Positions 1 to 11,001 of a stretch of DNA of 44,543 bases are shown piece after piece. The DNA is from Acanthamoeba lenticulata. Its lineage: Eukaryota > Discosea > Longamoebia > Acanthamoebidae. Every line of letters starts with the position of its first letter. Position 1 is the first letter of the stretch. The DNA lies in contig NAVB01000103.1 of assembly GCA_002179805.1 (NCBI GenBank), positions 1 to 44,543 of the forward strand, given 5' to 3'. A program made the position numbers and the translations under genes. A model generated the notes under the pieces. The model saw only the letters and a program-made list of their open reading frames with translations. It was not told the origin of the DNA and made no database searches.

Positions 1-269
1 GATCTCTCTTATGATGGTGTTAAAATTGATACCTCAGAGTACGTCTTGAAGTTGATGATGGCCTCAAAGGGTGGATCGATGACCTCGCGTTCATCGCTGG
101 ATAGAATGAAGGAGATGAGGAGGAAGAGGAGATACAAAAGAATGGTGAAGAAGGCGACTGTCTGCACGAATCGTGTCGTCTCCTTGGATCGAGCCGTCTT
201 GTGCAGCCGTCGCAGGCGCAGAGCAAAGGCAGCCGGCAGATTCCAGGCGCTGCCCCCAAATCTCATCAT
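1..269 (-). CDS. Partial membrane protein, first exon only
   Basis: The reading frame starts with two adjacent Met codons (264-269) and runs to a splice donor GTATC at 32-28. The exon therefore covers about 33-269 and the rest of the gene lies beyond the window edge. The roughly 79 encoded residues have a basic N-terminus, then one strongly hydrophobic stretch (about residues 36-57, TVAFFTILLYLLFLLISFIL), then an acidic segment (SSDEREVIDPPFEAI). This looks like a signal anchor or the first helix of a membrane protein. I do not recognise the family. Reading past the donor gives a few more residues and then a stop, which supports splicing. Confidence 0.5.
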
Positions 270-724
270 TGCCGTCGTCTAGTCTTGTCTTGAGGCCGTC
301 TGCAGAACTGCGGGCCCCTCTCTCTCCCTCTGCTGCTCTCGTCTCCCCTCGAGCTGCAGCAGCGTGCTGCTCCTTCCAGCAAAGCAAGCAGTGTTGGTGG
401 GCTCCAGGGGCTATAACAAGCGCGACTGTCACGTCGTGCGCGCGGCTTCTTTCTCTGCTGCAGCTTCGGGCCTTTCGCTGTTGCTGGATGGCCGAAAACT
501 CTCGCAAGCGCGGATTTCTCCAGACGGCCTTTTTCGTGGTTGGTGCTGACTCGCTCGCTGCCTTTGAGTATCCTCCGGAGGATCGTTTGTCGGGGTTCGG
601 CCCTTTGTCCTAAGCGCGGTTGAAGAAAAAGAGCAGCCGCTCTCTTCTCTTGCAAGAGAAGGCAGTTTTTTGGCCTTGCTTGGCGTTTTATTTATTTATT
701 TATTTATTTATTAATATTTGTTTT
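270..724. other. Intergenic region with TTTA microsatellite
   Basis: This is the spacer between the 3' end of the BCS1-like gene and the start of the partial membrane-protein gene, both on the minus strand. It is GC-rich from 300 to 620. Near the BCS1 stop it turns AT-rich, with a TTTA tetranucleotide run at about 687-712. On the minus strand this run supplies several AATAAA-like polyadenylation hexamers just after the stop codon. Open frames here lack splice context or recognisable domains, so I call none. Confidence 0.5.
687..712. repeat. (TTTA)n microsatellite
   Basis: About six copies of TTTA. Read on the minus strand they are AAATAAAT units immediately downstream of the BCS1-like stop codon at 725-727, so they may double as the polyadenylation signal. 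Confidence 0.8.
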
Positions 725-2992
725 TTACACACTTGATTCCTGCTCTGGGGCGGCCAGATGCGTCCCGGGAGGAGACTGCTGCTGTTGTTGGCGTCGCTCC
801 TCGCGCTCCCGGCGCCGCTTGTCGCGCTCTTCGCGCTCGCGTTCGAGACGGTCGAGTTCCTCTTCTTCCTCCTCCTCGCGGCGCCGCAGGGCGGCCTGGC
901 TCCGGCGCAGCTCGGCCTCCTCTTCGCGCTGCACCTGGGCCTCGAGCTCGGCCAAGTTCTCGTAGGCGCGCAGCGGGTCCTGCTTGTGGGCCATGAAGAA
1001 GCCCTGAAGCATGGCCATGCTCACGCGGCCGTCGCCCAGGCGCTCGGCAAATCGCTGCGCGAGGTCGTCCTCGCCCGGGTAGAACCGCACAAACATGCGC
1101 GCGATCTGCCGCACCGAGGCCAGCCCGAAGTGGACGATGCGGTCCACACGGCCCGGCCGGAGCAGGGCCGGGTCGAGCTGCTCCATGTGGTTGGTGGTCA
1201 TCACGAACAGGCGGCCCTCCTGCGACGCGATGCCGTCGATGGCGTTGAGCAGCCCGGAGAAGGTCACCGTGCGCGCCGGGCCGAACAGGTTTTCATAGGG
1301 GCTGCGCTCCTGCGATCGGCGCGTGCGGTCCTGGTTCACGAACGCCACGTCCACGTCCTCCAGCAGGATGATCGCGTTCTGAGGCGCCTCCACGAGCCAC
1401 TGTAGGCGTTTTTTGTTTTTTGTTTTTGTTTTTTGTTTTTTGTTTTTGTTTTTGTTTTTGTTTTTGTTTTTGTTTTTGTTTTTGTTTTTGTTTTTGTTAG
1501 AACAAAGAAACACAACACACAAAACCAAAACTGGAAGGCAGCACACCATGTTGAGTGACGCGTCGTTGAGATTCTTCTCACTCAGGTTGAGCACGCACAC
1601 GGAGAACCCGAGCTTCCCCGCCAGCGCGGCCACAAACGACGTCTTCCCGCATCCTGTGATGGTCGGCGTCCATCCAGGACGACGATGAGACGCGTGCTTT
1701 GGATCATTGAACGCCAACGAGCGAAAGGCTGAAGACAATGACGGCGGCGACGCACCGGGCCTGCCGTGGAAGAGGTAGGCCCGCCGGTAGGGGATGCCCA
1801 GCGACGAGTACCAGTCGGCGCTGGCCAGAAACTCTCGCGCGTCTGCACGCAGCGGGGGCCTGAGCTCAGTCGAGCCTCCCCCTTGAGAGGCAAGGCAAGG
1901 CAAACAACTCAAGGGCAAGGCTTGCACCTCGGAGGAGCTCCTCGGCCAGGTCCGAGTCGAGGATGACCGACTCGACCGACCGCTCGGGCTTGGCCATCGC
2001 GCGCTTCCACCCGCCGTAGTTGGTCTGGGACACGGTGTCATGCTGACGTCAGCATCGAGCGCCAGCAGAGGACGCAAAGGGAGAGAGAGAGAGGAATGCG
2101 ACGCACGTCGATGTTGTAGATGACGGTGCAGCCGCGGTCGTTGGCGCGGGAGGCCTCCATGGCGCTCCGGATCAGGTCGTCGATGGGCGCCAGCGACCGA
2201 CCGAGCGTGGACAAGACCAGCAGGCCGCCCGGGTCGGCATTCCCGTGGGAAGAGGCATTCAGGGCCGCCATGGCGGCCGCCGCGGCGGTCTCCACCGGGC
2301 CCGACCGCTGGGTGCGGGAGATGCAGACGAGGCGGCCGGCCCACCAGACCAGGTGCAGGCCCTGGCCAGGCAGGTATTTGAGCTCCGCCGGGGCCTTGGA
2401 CACATACTCGAGGTGGCGCCGCTGCCGGAAGCGCTGCGTGGGCCCGAGGCTCTGGTGCACCACCAGACTGCACAAATTGTGGTTAATGTTTTATTTTATT
2501 TTTATTATTTTTATTATTTTTTTTAAATTATTTTATTTTTATCTGCATGGGCTGGGTGAACGTGCCTGTAGTTGTGGGAGACGAAGCGGTGCTGTGGCTG
2601 GTCGGCGAGCCACTGCAGGATCCAGTTGTAGGCCTCCTCCCGTTGGCTCACCTCAACTGCGCGCCAGGCGGGAAGGATGAGCACGCGTGCACAGAGCAGA
2701 GAAGGCACCAAGAGGGAGGGCCGTGCACCTGAGACGACCACCTTCTGGGCGAGGTGGGAAAATACGAGGGTGGCAGCTGAGCGCAGATAGGTGAAGAGCC
2801 AGCCGAACAACAGCACGGCCAGACCCCCTGCCACCACTTGACTCTGGAGCAACCCTCCTGTGTGTGTGTGGGTCCTTCCTCTCAGGAAACCAACCCCTGA
2901 AAGGCCACAACAGGAACTAAAAAAAAACAAAGGAGAGGACAACGGTGGCACCTACCCTCTGAAGCGAGGAAGGACGTCAACCACGCCAGCAT
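725..2992 (-). CDS. BCS1: BCS1-like mitochondrial AAA ATPase
   Basis: This is a homologue of the inner-membrane AAA ATPase that translocates the folded Rieske protein during complex III assembly. Seven exons splice into one frame. A short leader (MLAWLTSFLASEG) precedes a membrane segment (GGLAVLLFGWLFTYL), followed by the BCS1-specific region (EEAYNWILQWLADQP). The AAA core has Walker A GRPGCGKTSF, created exactly across an intron, Walker B LLEDVDVAF, sensor MTTNHMEQLDPALLRPGRVD, and then a charged C-terminal tail rich in Glu and Arg. The intron at 2565 downward appears to use a GC donor (ACAG|GCACGT), because only that keeps the phase. The intron at 1400-1546 is 147 nt, stopless and carries a hexanucleotide repeat. 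BCS1 function is family knowledge; the role here is inferred. Confidence 0.92.
1409..1497. repeat. GTTTTT hexanucleotide repeat in BCS1 intron
   Basis: Near-perfect GTTTTT units fill most of the 147-nt intron 1400-1546. On the gene strand they are AACAAA-type units. If retained they would be translated as alternating Asn-Lys. Confidence 0.9.
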
Positions 2993-3230
2993 GTCCCCCT
3001 TGCACAAAATGAACAAAAAATGAAGCCCAAAAAGAAAAATACTGCGAGAAAAGGTGAGAAAAGAAAGCGTAGGAGAGGCTTCGAGTTCGGTTCGGTTCGT
3101 TGTGTCAAGAGACATGAATTTACAGTTATTCCGAGGTCGAGTGCCGTGGTCCAGAGGTGGTTTGTACAGCAAATGATGGACCGCAAGACCGGGAGGCTGG
3201 CGCCAACACGTGTCGTGTCCTGCAAGCTTC

Positions 3231-4149
3231 CTAGTTGAGGATATAGTGGACGCTTGCTCGGGAAGGAGGCGGCGACGAGGCAACGATGGGCGAGGTGGCA
3301 GGCGACTCATCGGAGATGGGTGAGTGCAGGTGCGGCGACACCGTTTCTGGCTCAGGCCGTTGTCCTCCTCGAGCACGGCCCTGTCGCACCTGGCGAGCAT
3401 ACCTGATGCCACACGCGTTGCAAAGTCTGTTTGTGTGTCGTGTGCAGAGCGATTCAACATTAGTCCATCGGGTCGCACGCATGCGTGTGGCTCAGCTTGC
3501 AAACATTCCAGGGCAGCTGGCGAAAAGTGGAGGAGCCGAGGCTGAATGTTGGAAAACTTAAAAGGCAGGGAGGGGGGACGAACGTGGAGGGACCGGTGGG
3601 GCCGGTGCGCCATTGGCTGGTAAACTGGGTGTCGCAGTGCTGGCAGGCCTTGTTGTTGAACATGCGCTTTGTTCGTCGCCTCTGCGGTGAGCCGGAGGCC
3701 GAGGCCGGCGGAGAGGAAGGGGGAGAGAAGCTGTTGTTGTTGCGTCTGGCGGTGGCGGTCGGATGCTGCGCCGCCATGCGGACAATAGGGGAGAGGACGG
3801 CGTGTGGCTTGTGCGAAAAGTCGGGGCGCATGTTGACCGGTACAGGCAGGAGCAGCTGGCCGTGTAGTTGGAAGACCTTTTTCTGAAGGAGGGCGACGTG
3901 GGCTTCGAGAACGCTCCTCTCCACCGCCGACAATTCGCCATCGGCCTGCATCTTGCTGCTCAGCTGGCTCACGCCGTGAGCCGCATGCGATACCTGGTGT
4001 GTGTGTGTGTGGCAAACCTCTGGTCAATTAGAGACCTCAAGTCACGAAAGATGACTCTAGCCAGAGGAGGAAGCACGCACCTGCTTCAGCAGGTGGGTTG
4101 GCGAGGCGAGGAGGTTGTTGTTCTGCACAGCCGAACTTGTGTGGGACAT
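3231..4149 (-). CDS. GATA-type zinc-finger transcription factor
   Basis: Three exons. Exon 1 (from ATG at 4149) encodes MSHTSSAVQNNN and ends in a GTGCGT donor. Exon 2 starts at 3993 with a helical segment (VERSVLEAHVALLQKKVFQL, possibly a short coiled coil), then a Ser/Pro-rich basic region (PQRRRTKR, a likely nuclear localisation signal), then the first half of the finger, CQHCDTQFTSQWRTGPTGPS. Exon 3 resumes with LCNACGIRYARQVRQ, completing the C-x2-C...C-x2-C GATA finger. The splice (donor GTTCGT) falls exactly between the two zinc knuckles and restores the canonical TLCNACG. A Ser/Pro-rich tail follows. Single-finger GATA factors bind (A/T)GATA(A/G) DNA; the target genes are unknown. Confidence 0.88.
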
Positions 4150-4949
4150 GGCGCGTGTGTGCGTGTGTAAGTTGGGGAGGTTGGTTGGTGTTATGACCAG
4201 AGGAAGAGGATGAGAGAAAGAAACGAGCGACCAGGTGAGATAAACTTACACGCCCCAGCTCAAGCTGTCGAGTGATTGGCCCGCGCCAGATCCAAGCCCC
4301 ATGGCACGAGACATGTGCCGATGGGCGCATCACAGTGTGCGTCAACTTGAGGAAATGATGCACCGCGGGGCCCTCTCCAAAAGAGGGTTCCTCTTGTAAC
4401 CTGCTCCCAGCCTGCCAATGACCGCACCGGCCAACACTGACCTCTGAAAATAGAGACCTCCCATAAGCGGTCATGCGAACGCTGCCCCTTAACCCACACC
4501 GGGCTGTAGCTCAGCTTCACCTTGGCCGGTAGCCGTCCGTGACAAGTCGCGTGGACGTGGCCGAGACCAGGGCGCTGGCTCTGCGCTCTCGGCCCATCTT
4601 ACGGAAGCACCACCGGTCGTGGCAACCGCCAGACGCTGTCCATCGTCGACCGAGTGGAGACCATGTCACGAGTGCGCTCTACCCACCTGGTCCCAGTGAC
4701 CCCATGAACCGCCCACACCGCAATGATTGCAGTGGTCCTCCTTCTTCTTCCCTGCTTCTCTTCTTCTGTTTTTGATGTCGGTTTGGCAAGTTGCTCGGGG
4801 TTCCACACAACCTCCCCTTCATGTCTCCCCCACAACCTCCCCTTCATGTCGAGAGCTCTTTCCGTCGTGCGCAGGGGAGGGGGTTCATGGTCGTCAACTA
4901 TATCTTCTTCTCTTCTGGGCCACGGAAAAATTGCAGTTTTGGGGAAGCC
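4150..4949. other. 800-base gene-free spacer
   Basis: This lies between the GATA factor start and the kelch/coiled-coil stop, both on the minus strand. Small frames occur on both strands but none shows a domain, splice structure or signal peptide I can support. I found no tRNA. It holds a 20-bp exact direct repeat (4806-4825 and 4831-4850). It presumably contains the GATA-gene promoter and the 3' UTR of the kelch gene. Confidence 0.4.
4806..4850. repeat. Exact 20-bp direct repeat, period 25
   Basis: Two identical copies of cacaacctccccttcatgtc separated by five bases, lying just downstream of the kelch/coiled-coil stop codon. The function is unknown and it may be simple slippage. Confidence 0.8.
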
Positions 4950-7900
4950 TCAGCGCCCCTGCCCGTCAACGAGGTGGTCTTCCTCTTCCTCCTCTTCCTC
5001 TTCGTGCGCCTCTTCTTCTTCCTCAACCGTTCCGCCTCTCGTGTGGCTTGCCGCCTCCTCTTCCTCCTCCTCCCTTATGATACCGGCATCTTTACCCTCA
5101 TTGTCATCGTCGTCGCTGTTGTGCTCCTCAACGTCGTCCACGCCAGCGCCTGTCGTTCTCTGCTCGTCCTCGCCATCATCTATCTTTTCGAGGCTCACGT
5201 TGGCGTCCTCCTGCTCCGTCTCGTCGTTGTTCTGTTGGAAATATTGCTCCATCAGCGAGCCCAGGGCGTTGGCGCCGTCCATGGCGCGGCGCAGGTGGGA
5301 CTCAAACTCGGCCAACTGGGCCTCGTCCTCGGCCTCGGCCTGCACCCAGCCCGCACGCACGCGCCGCAGCTCGTCGGCCAGCGTGGCCACCTCGTCTTCG
5401 ACGCGCGCCACGCGCCCGCGCAAGTCGCTGGCGAGTTGCGCCAACGCCGCCTCGTGCGCCTCCTCGCGGGCCCGCGCTCGGGCGGCCTCGGCTTGGCGGT
5501 CGGCCTCGTAGTCGACGTCGCTCCTGGCTGGCTGGTGGTGCTTGGCGGCCTCGTCGAGGGCATGGCGCAGGGCCTCCTCGTTGTCGGCCACGGCACGCTC
5601 GAGCGCGAGCCGCAGCTCGGCCACTTCGCGCTGGCGCTGGTCGCGCTCGAGGGCGAGGGCCTCCTCGAACCGCTGGCGCTGGGCCTCGATGGCCTCATTC
5701 GTGCGGGTCTCGAGCGCGGCCAGGTCGTGGGCCAGCTTGGCCTCGAGGTAGGTCACCACCTCGGCGTGACGGCTGTCGGCCATGGCGCGCTGATGGGCCA
5801 ACTCGCGCTCGTGCTCGACCGCGCGGCGGTCGGCCTCACGTAGCCGCAGGTCGAGTCGTCGGAGCTTCTTCTCGAAGGAGGCGGCGTAGTATGAGGTGAG
5901 GATGACGTCGTTCTCGTAGCGCTCGCCGCCGTTGGCCTCGTCGTCGACCAGGATGCGTGCATCTTTAAGGAGGCGCGTGACATCACCGTCGGTCATCGAC
6001 GCGTCAGCATCGGCGTCGTCGCCATTGTCGGTGAGGCCCACGATGTCGAGGCCGGCCGTGAAGCGGTCCCACAAGTGGCGCCGCGTGTCGGTGGCCAGTG
6101 CACGCATGCGACGGGCCTCGTCGAGCAGGAAGCCGCGCGTGTCGGCCGACATTTTGTCGAGCTGGCCCGACAGCTCCTCGCGCACGCCGTAAAACTCGGC
6201 CGCCGCTGCCTCGCGTTCGAGTTCCACCGTCGTCGTCGTCATCATCGTTCCGTCGGCCATCTCCTCGGCGTCAAGGACGACGCTCCCGGCAGCGGTGTCG
6301 ACACCGCCGTTGGACGTGTAGCACAGCTCGGTGTCGTCCAAGCCGTCGTTGTCGTCGACAACAGCCTGGCGCTGCTGTTGCGGGTGGCGCCGCTGGGGAT
6401 GATGGCCCGAAGACGACGTCAGGAAGGAGTCGTCGGGGGTGGCGGGCGCGATCGACGACGGCAGCGACGATGCTGTCGAGAACGCAGGCAGCGAAATGTC
6501 GAGTCCGGCCGACGCGCCCTGCGTCTCCATCTCGAGCGCTTCGGGCAGCGACAGGTCTATGCATAGATCGATATTTTTAAAATACATTAATAAATAGTAG
6601 CATTCAACCAATTTTTAATAAAATATTAAGAATATTAAAGAAAGAATGAGTCCAACGAACCGACGTAGAGGAACCAAAGGTCATCGCGGTAGACTGAAGC
6701 GTCGCCAACGCCACCAAAGATAAACATCTTGTCGCTTCCGAATACTTCGCCACTGTGGCCAAATCGTCCTAAAGGACCAATAAAATTAAAATGCATTTTT
6801 AAAAATAAAGATGTAAAAAATATGATTACCTGCGGGGCCAACGACGTTTTCCATGATGGTCATCTTCTCGGCCGAACGCGAAGAGTTGAGCTTGCTCCAT
6901 GTCGCGCTTCCTGTTTGGGCGAATAAGAGAAACGCGATGAGCTCTTGAGCGCACAAGCAACAGTTGGCCTCATGTCATGAGGAGCAGGGGAAGGGGCGCG
7001 CACCGGGCGAAAACTGCCAGAGGTCGCCCATGGCGGCGGCGCCCTGGCCGCCAAACACGAGCAGCTTGAAGCGCATGGCCGCGGCAGAGTGGTAGGCCCG
7101 CCGCGCAGGTGCCTCGCCCGCGACGTCAAAAGCAGACCACTGGAGCGTGACTGTGCGTTGTTTGGCCCGAGTGTGGTGAGAAAAGAAACCAAAAATTAAA
7201 TTATCAATTAAGAATTAAGAATTGTCAATTTCTTTTGTTGGCTTTCGCCAAACAGGATAGGGGAGAGAGGGCGGTGCGGTACAGGGGTCGAGCTGCCACA
7301 CGTCGTTGAGGCGGCCTCCTGGACCGTAGCCACCGAACACGAGGATGCGGGATGGCGAGACCATCGTCATCGTGTGCCCGTGGCGTGGTGAAGGCTTTGG
7401 CTCCGTCTGAACAACAACAACTACATCAGTCGACTGGCCTCTTCATTTTTTCCCCAATTTATAGAAAATAATCACAAATAAATGGACTTTATAACTGGAG
7501 TAGAAACGTACGCTGATGCGCGTCCACGTGAAGTTGGTCGTGTCAAAGCACCACAAGTCCTGAAAGCACTCGGAGCTGCCAAACGTCGGACATGTTGCAA
7601 GAGACATGGTGCGCCGGTGAGGCGATCGACCATAGCCAGCCAGGAGGAGGAGGAGGAGGAGAAGAGGCGAAGCAGAGTCAACGTACGCGCGGTCGGCGCC
7701 GCCAAACAGGAGGATGGAGGTCCCAAACGCCACAGCCGTGTGGCCGTAGCGCGGGGAGGGAAGCGGGCCGCCTCCCAGGATCTCTTCCCACCGCTTCTGT
7801 CCTGCTCATAGACCAACAAGTCATGATGGTCAGTTGCAAGAATGTATACTTGGCGATAATTGAAAAGAAAACAACGAATGTACTTACCGAGATCAAAGAC

Positions 7901-9054
7901 CCACAAGTCATTCACGCACTTGTGGTTGTCTGTCTCGCCACTGTACACGACATGACAATCAGCACGTGAGTAATGTAAAATAAAATAAAAAAAATATTTA
8001 AATTTAAATAAAATAGCGAAACAGAATAAAAATAAGTCACTGCGGCGGCACCCAAAGAGCCACATCTTGTCGCCCACGATAACAGCAGCATGACCCGTGC
8101 GTGGGCCCGGATGTCTGGTCCCAGCGTGCGTCTGGAAGCGCGACCATCGCACTGACACTGTTGTTGTCGTACGGGGTGACCGCACGAGACAAAGGGCGAC
8201 GAGGACACGCCGACGATGAGCCATCGAGCCGTGGGCTGATCTGAGGCAGCGCGCTCTCGCGTACCCGTATCGAGGACCCACATGTCGGACAGGGGGCGAC
8301 CTCTGTAGCCACCGTAGACGATCATGAAGTTGTCGTACCGCACGCACGAGTGACCCCTTGAAGGTGCACGTGCCAGAGGAGGAACCGGTGAGTGGCGCAC
8401 GAGCGCGGCGACAACATCGAGAGTGTGAGTGATGGATGCACACCTGCGGGACTGGGGTCGAAGCTGTCCCTGCAGCGCGTTGTTCCAGCCAAAAAGATCT
8501 GAACCGCGAGAGTGCTTGAGCAGTCAGCGCCTCTCGAACAGCTGTTAACGCACAGCGGCCACAAGGGTGGACAAAGAGGTGCACATTTTTTGGAGGAGGA
8601 AGAGGACGAAGGCGACACCAGCTGGACTGTGGGTGACACCGCAGGCGTGGTGTTGGACCTGAATTGGAAGGCGATTTCCATCTTGAGCGCAGAGACCAGC
8701 GAGATCATGAACAAATGGTCAAGCGTGGTACCGTGAAGATGCTGTTTTCGCTTGGCCTGGCTTGAGATTTTGGGCAGGGGGTGTCTTGGTAGAGGAAGAT
8801 GTATGGCGATTGTGGGAAGTGCCTGCAGGCGAAGTGGAGGTACCTCCTGCGGCAGGGGATCGCCGCGTGGGCACACTGCTCTTTGATGTGTTGGGTGAGC
8901 TCGCTGTTGGTGTTCCCGTTTTGGGAGTTAATGTTCCTCCATTGGCGACGCCACCGCCCCGTCTCGTGCTGGGAGAGGGCGTCCTAAGGGCACCATTCAA
9001 CGAGCGTCTCGCCCGCCCATTTGAAGCGTCCATCTCTTTGCAATCGACGATCAA
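4950..9054 (-). CDS. Kelch-repeat protein with long coiled-coil tail
   Basis: Multi-exon gene encoding a six-bladed kelch propeller followed by a coiled coil. Successive blades read RGHSC...IVYGGY...LSDMWVLD, RTGHAAVIVGDKMWLFGGE...NDLWVFDL, RYGHTAVAFGTSILLFGGA...DLWCFD, RHGHTMTMV...LVFGGY...NDVWQLD, RRAYHSAAAM...LVFGGQ...GDLWQF and FGHSGEVFGSDKMFIFGG...DDLWFLYV. Each is joined by in-phase GT-AG introns. The exon 4950-6562 adds a Ser/Pro/Gln linker, then about 300 residues of Glu/Ala/Arg heptad-rich coiled coil and a very acidic C-terminus. This layout resembles Tea1-type kelch/coiled-coil polarity factors, but similarity of layout does not prove function. The N-terminus is unresolved. A Ser/Thr/Pro-rich frame from 9054 or 9033 (MDASNGRARRSLNG) is one base out of phase with the first blade through the simplest splice. 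A frame starting at 8876 is in phase. Confidence 0.82.
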
Positions 9055-9137
9055 GTCCTGCTTTTCTCAATCGTTTTCCACTTACAATTCTTTGGCTAAT
9101 AAATAAATTCTTTTTTTTAAAGACTAACAAAGAGGCA

Positions 9138-11001
9138 CTACTGTCTGGCTGCCATTGCCTTTTGCTTCTCCTCTTCCGTCATGAGGTCGTCCAAGACTGA
9201 AGCCGACGTCAAGCAGTCGCGCACCAGCCAGCCCTGGAACAGGAAAAAGATGAGCGTCATCGCGTAGAAGAAGTTGGCGTTGCCGGTTCCCTGATTGATC
9301 CACAGGTGCCACATGATGGGCCCGACCACGTTGAGGTAGACCAGCCCGAGGCAGATGAACACGCTTCGTTTGTTTTCTGCGTGCCCCACCATCGCGCACG
9401 GGAGACAAGGTTCAGCCTCTTCGACGAAGTTGTAACACAAAGACAAAGACAAAGACAAAGACAAAGACAAAGACAAAGACAAGACGTTTTTGGCAAGAAG
9501 AAGAAACGCACGAGCGAGGTTGAGGACGTGGAAGAGAGGAAGAAGGCTGATGTAGGGTGCCATGTCCCCAATGCATGGATAGGACTTGAGCATGCCGATA
9601 AGGCCCATGAAGATCCAGAACAGGAACACTCCATGCCGTCTGCCCCCGTCAACATCATGATGTTGGTTTGAGTCGACAAAAAAGAGAAGAAGAAGCAAAA
9701 AAGTAGAGCAGTAGCAGAAGAAGAACCTGAAGCGGACGGTGAGAGGGAGCACGTAGATGACCGGGTGGTACTGGAAGACGAAGATGAAGAAGGGCCGGAA
9801 GTGTGCAAATGCTTCTGTAAAGTAGTACCAGAACAGGCCGATGTTGGGCGTCAGGTCCGGTGCCAGCAAGATGAAGCCGTAGACCTGAAAACGATGAAAC
9901 GGGGCGACAACAACCCGAAATCTCAGCATGAGGAAGATGATATGGAAAGTGGTCTTGAGAGTGAAGGGCCGCACCTCGTTAATCCAGGCCCATGAGCCCA
10001 CCTGGAGGAAAGACGCGTAGAAGAGGGCGGCGAGCCAAGCGGCGTAGGCCACGACCACCGTCGCGCCCACAACCCACGCGTTCTGCACAGATTACGAACA
10101 CGATGCCTCTTGTTGTTATTGTTGGTGTTGTTGTTGATGGACCACTGCTTCATATGAGCGCGGGTCATGTAGGACGAACCTGAGGCCTACCGCGCCGCTT
10201 GTAGACGGTGTGTAGAATGGCCACGAGCGGGAAGAGCAAGAGGACGGGGTAGAGCGAGAGGTAGGTGCCCAGGGCGAGGCACAGCGTCGCCAGCCACAGG
10301 TTGCCTTTGACGGCGGCGTAGAGGCACAGCACGACGGCCAGGTTGTTGAAGACGATGGTGGACTGCGCTACACACGTCAGGATCGTCCACGGGTTGGTCA
10401 GGTACACGCAGAACACAATCTCTCCCGTCAGTGGTGGCGACGAAGAGGTGGTTGGCGTCGATTCAGACTTGGTAGAAGAGGATGAATAGGAAGAAGAGGA
10501 GGCCGAAGAAGGGACAGAGGCGGTGAAAGTCGGGTGAGCGAGGTAATTCTGGGAGAGCAGCATGAGGAGGAAGGCGATGAAAAAGTCTGTGCAGATGAAG
10601 AGGGCTGGTGCGGCGTAGTGGGCAAGTGTGGGCAGATGGGCCGCAGCAGCTGTCAGGGCTTCGGGCAGCTGCGGCATGGCCGACGAGAAGAAGAAGGAGA
10701 AGAACCACAGGAGTAGAGGCGCTTGGTGGTACGCATCACCAGCGTAGGGAGACAGCCCTGATTCCATCAGGTACAGGCCCTCCTGCACTACGTGACCGAC
10801 AAAAAACAAGGCTGTCTGAGACTGCAGTCATGGCACGCAGGGATCGAACAACGTACATCGGTTGAATGAGGTGATTGGGGTCACGAGCTCAATGCGCGAG
10901 GAGAGCAGCTCTGGCAAACCAGACCAGGAGAAGAGAAGGCAGCGCACACCCAGAGCGAATGCCGAACCCCAGGCCACAACATTAAGCCCATGTCGCCTCA
11001 T
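9138..11001 (-). CDS. PIGU: PIG-U, GPI transamidase subunit
   Basis: A multipass ER membrane subunit of the GPI transamidase, which attaches GPI anchors to proteins and is thought to recognise the lipid anchor. The start is at 11001 (MRRHGLNVVAWG). Family landmarks in order are RIELVTPITSFNR, EGLYLMESGLSPYAGDAYHQ, a Ser-rich lumenal loop, LTNPWTILTCVAQST, LYPVLLLFP, DLTPNIGLFWYYFTEAFAHF, SYPCIGDMAPYISLLPLF and PIMWHLWINQGTGNANFFYA. Exons join in phase across GT-AG introns. One intron (9377-9511, 135 nt) is stopless, a multiple of three, and carries an ACAAAG repeat. The C-terminal tail is acidic/basic (LDDLMTEEEKQKAMAARQ). Surface proteins needing GPI anchors would depend on it; no clustering with other GPI genes is visible. 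Confidence 0.92.
9437..9484. repeat. ACAAAG hexanucleotide repeat in PIGU intron
   Basis: Seven perfect ACAAAG units followed by an imperfect one, inside the intron 9377-9511. On the coding strand these are CTTTGT units that would read Leu-Ser if the intron were retained. Confidence 0.9.

Noticed and set aside
758..1405. 215-residue open frame on the plus strand
   Set aside because: It is antisense to the AAA core of BCS1. Its Leu/Ala/Gly-rich composition is what GC-rich antisense frames give, and it has no domain.
1413..1500. Asn-Lys repeat inside the BCS1 frame as a real protein domain
   Set aside because: It interrupts the AAA domain between conserved segments and is bounded by GTGTGC and CTACAG splice sites, so it is intronic.
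2882..4027. 381-residue open frame on the minus strand covering the GATA gene
   Set aside because: It is out of frame with the zinc finger and reads through introns. The spliced GATA model explains the region.
4500..4560. Possible tRNA-like stretch (gggctgtagctcag)
   Set aside because: The start resembles a tRNA 5' half, but I could find no matching anticodon arm, T-loop or acceptor complement downstream.
4791..5843. 350-residue plus-strand frame rich in Leu/Val
   Set aside because: It is antisense to the coiled-coil exon. Hydrophobic runs arise from complementing Glu/Ala codons.
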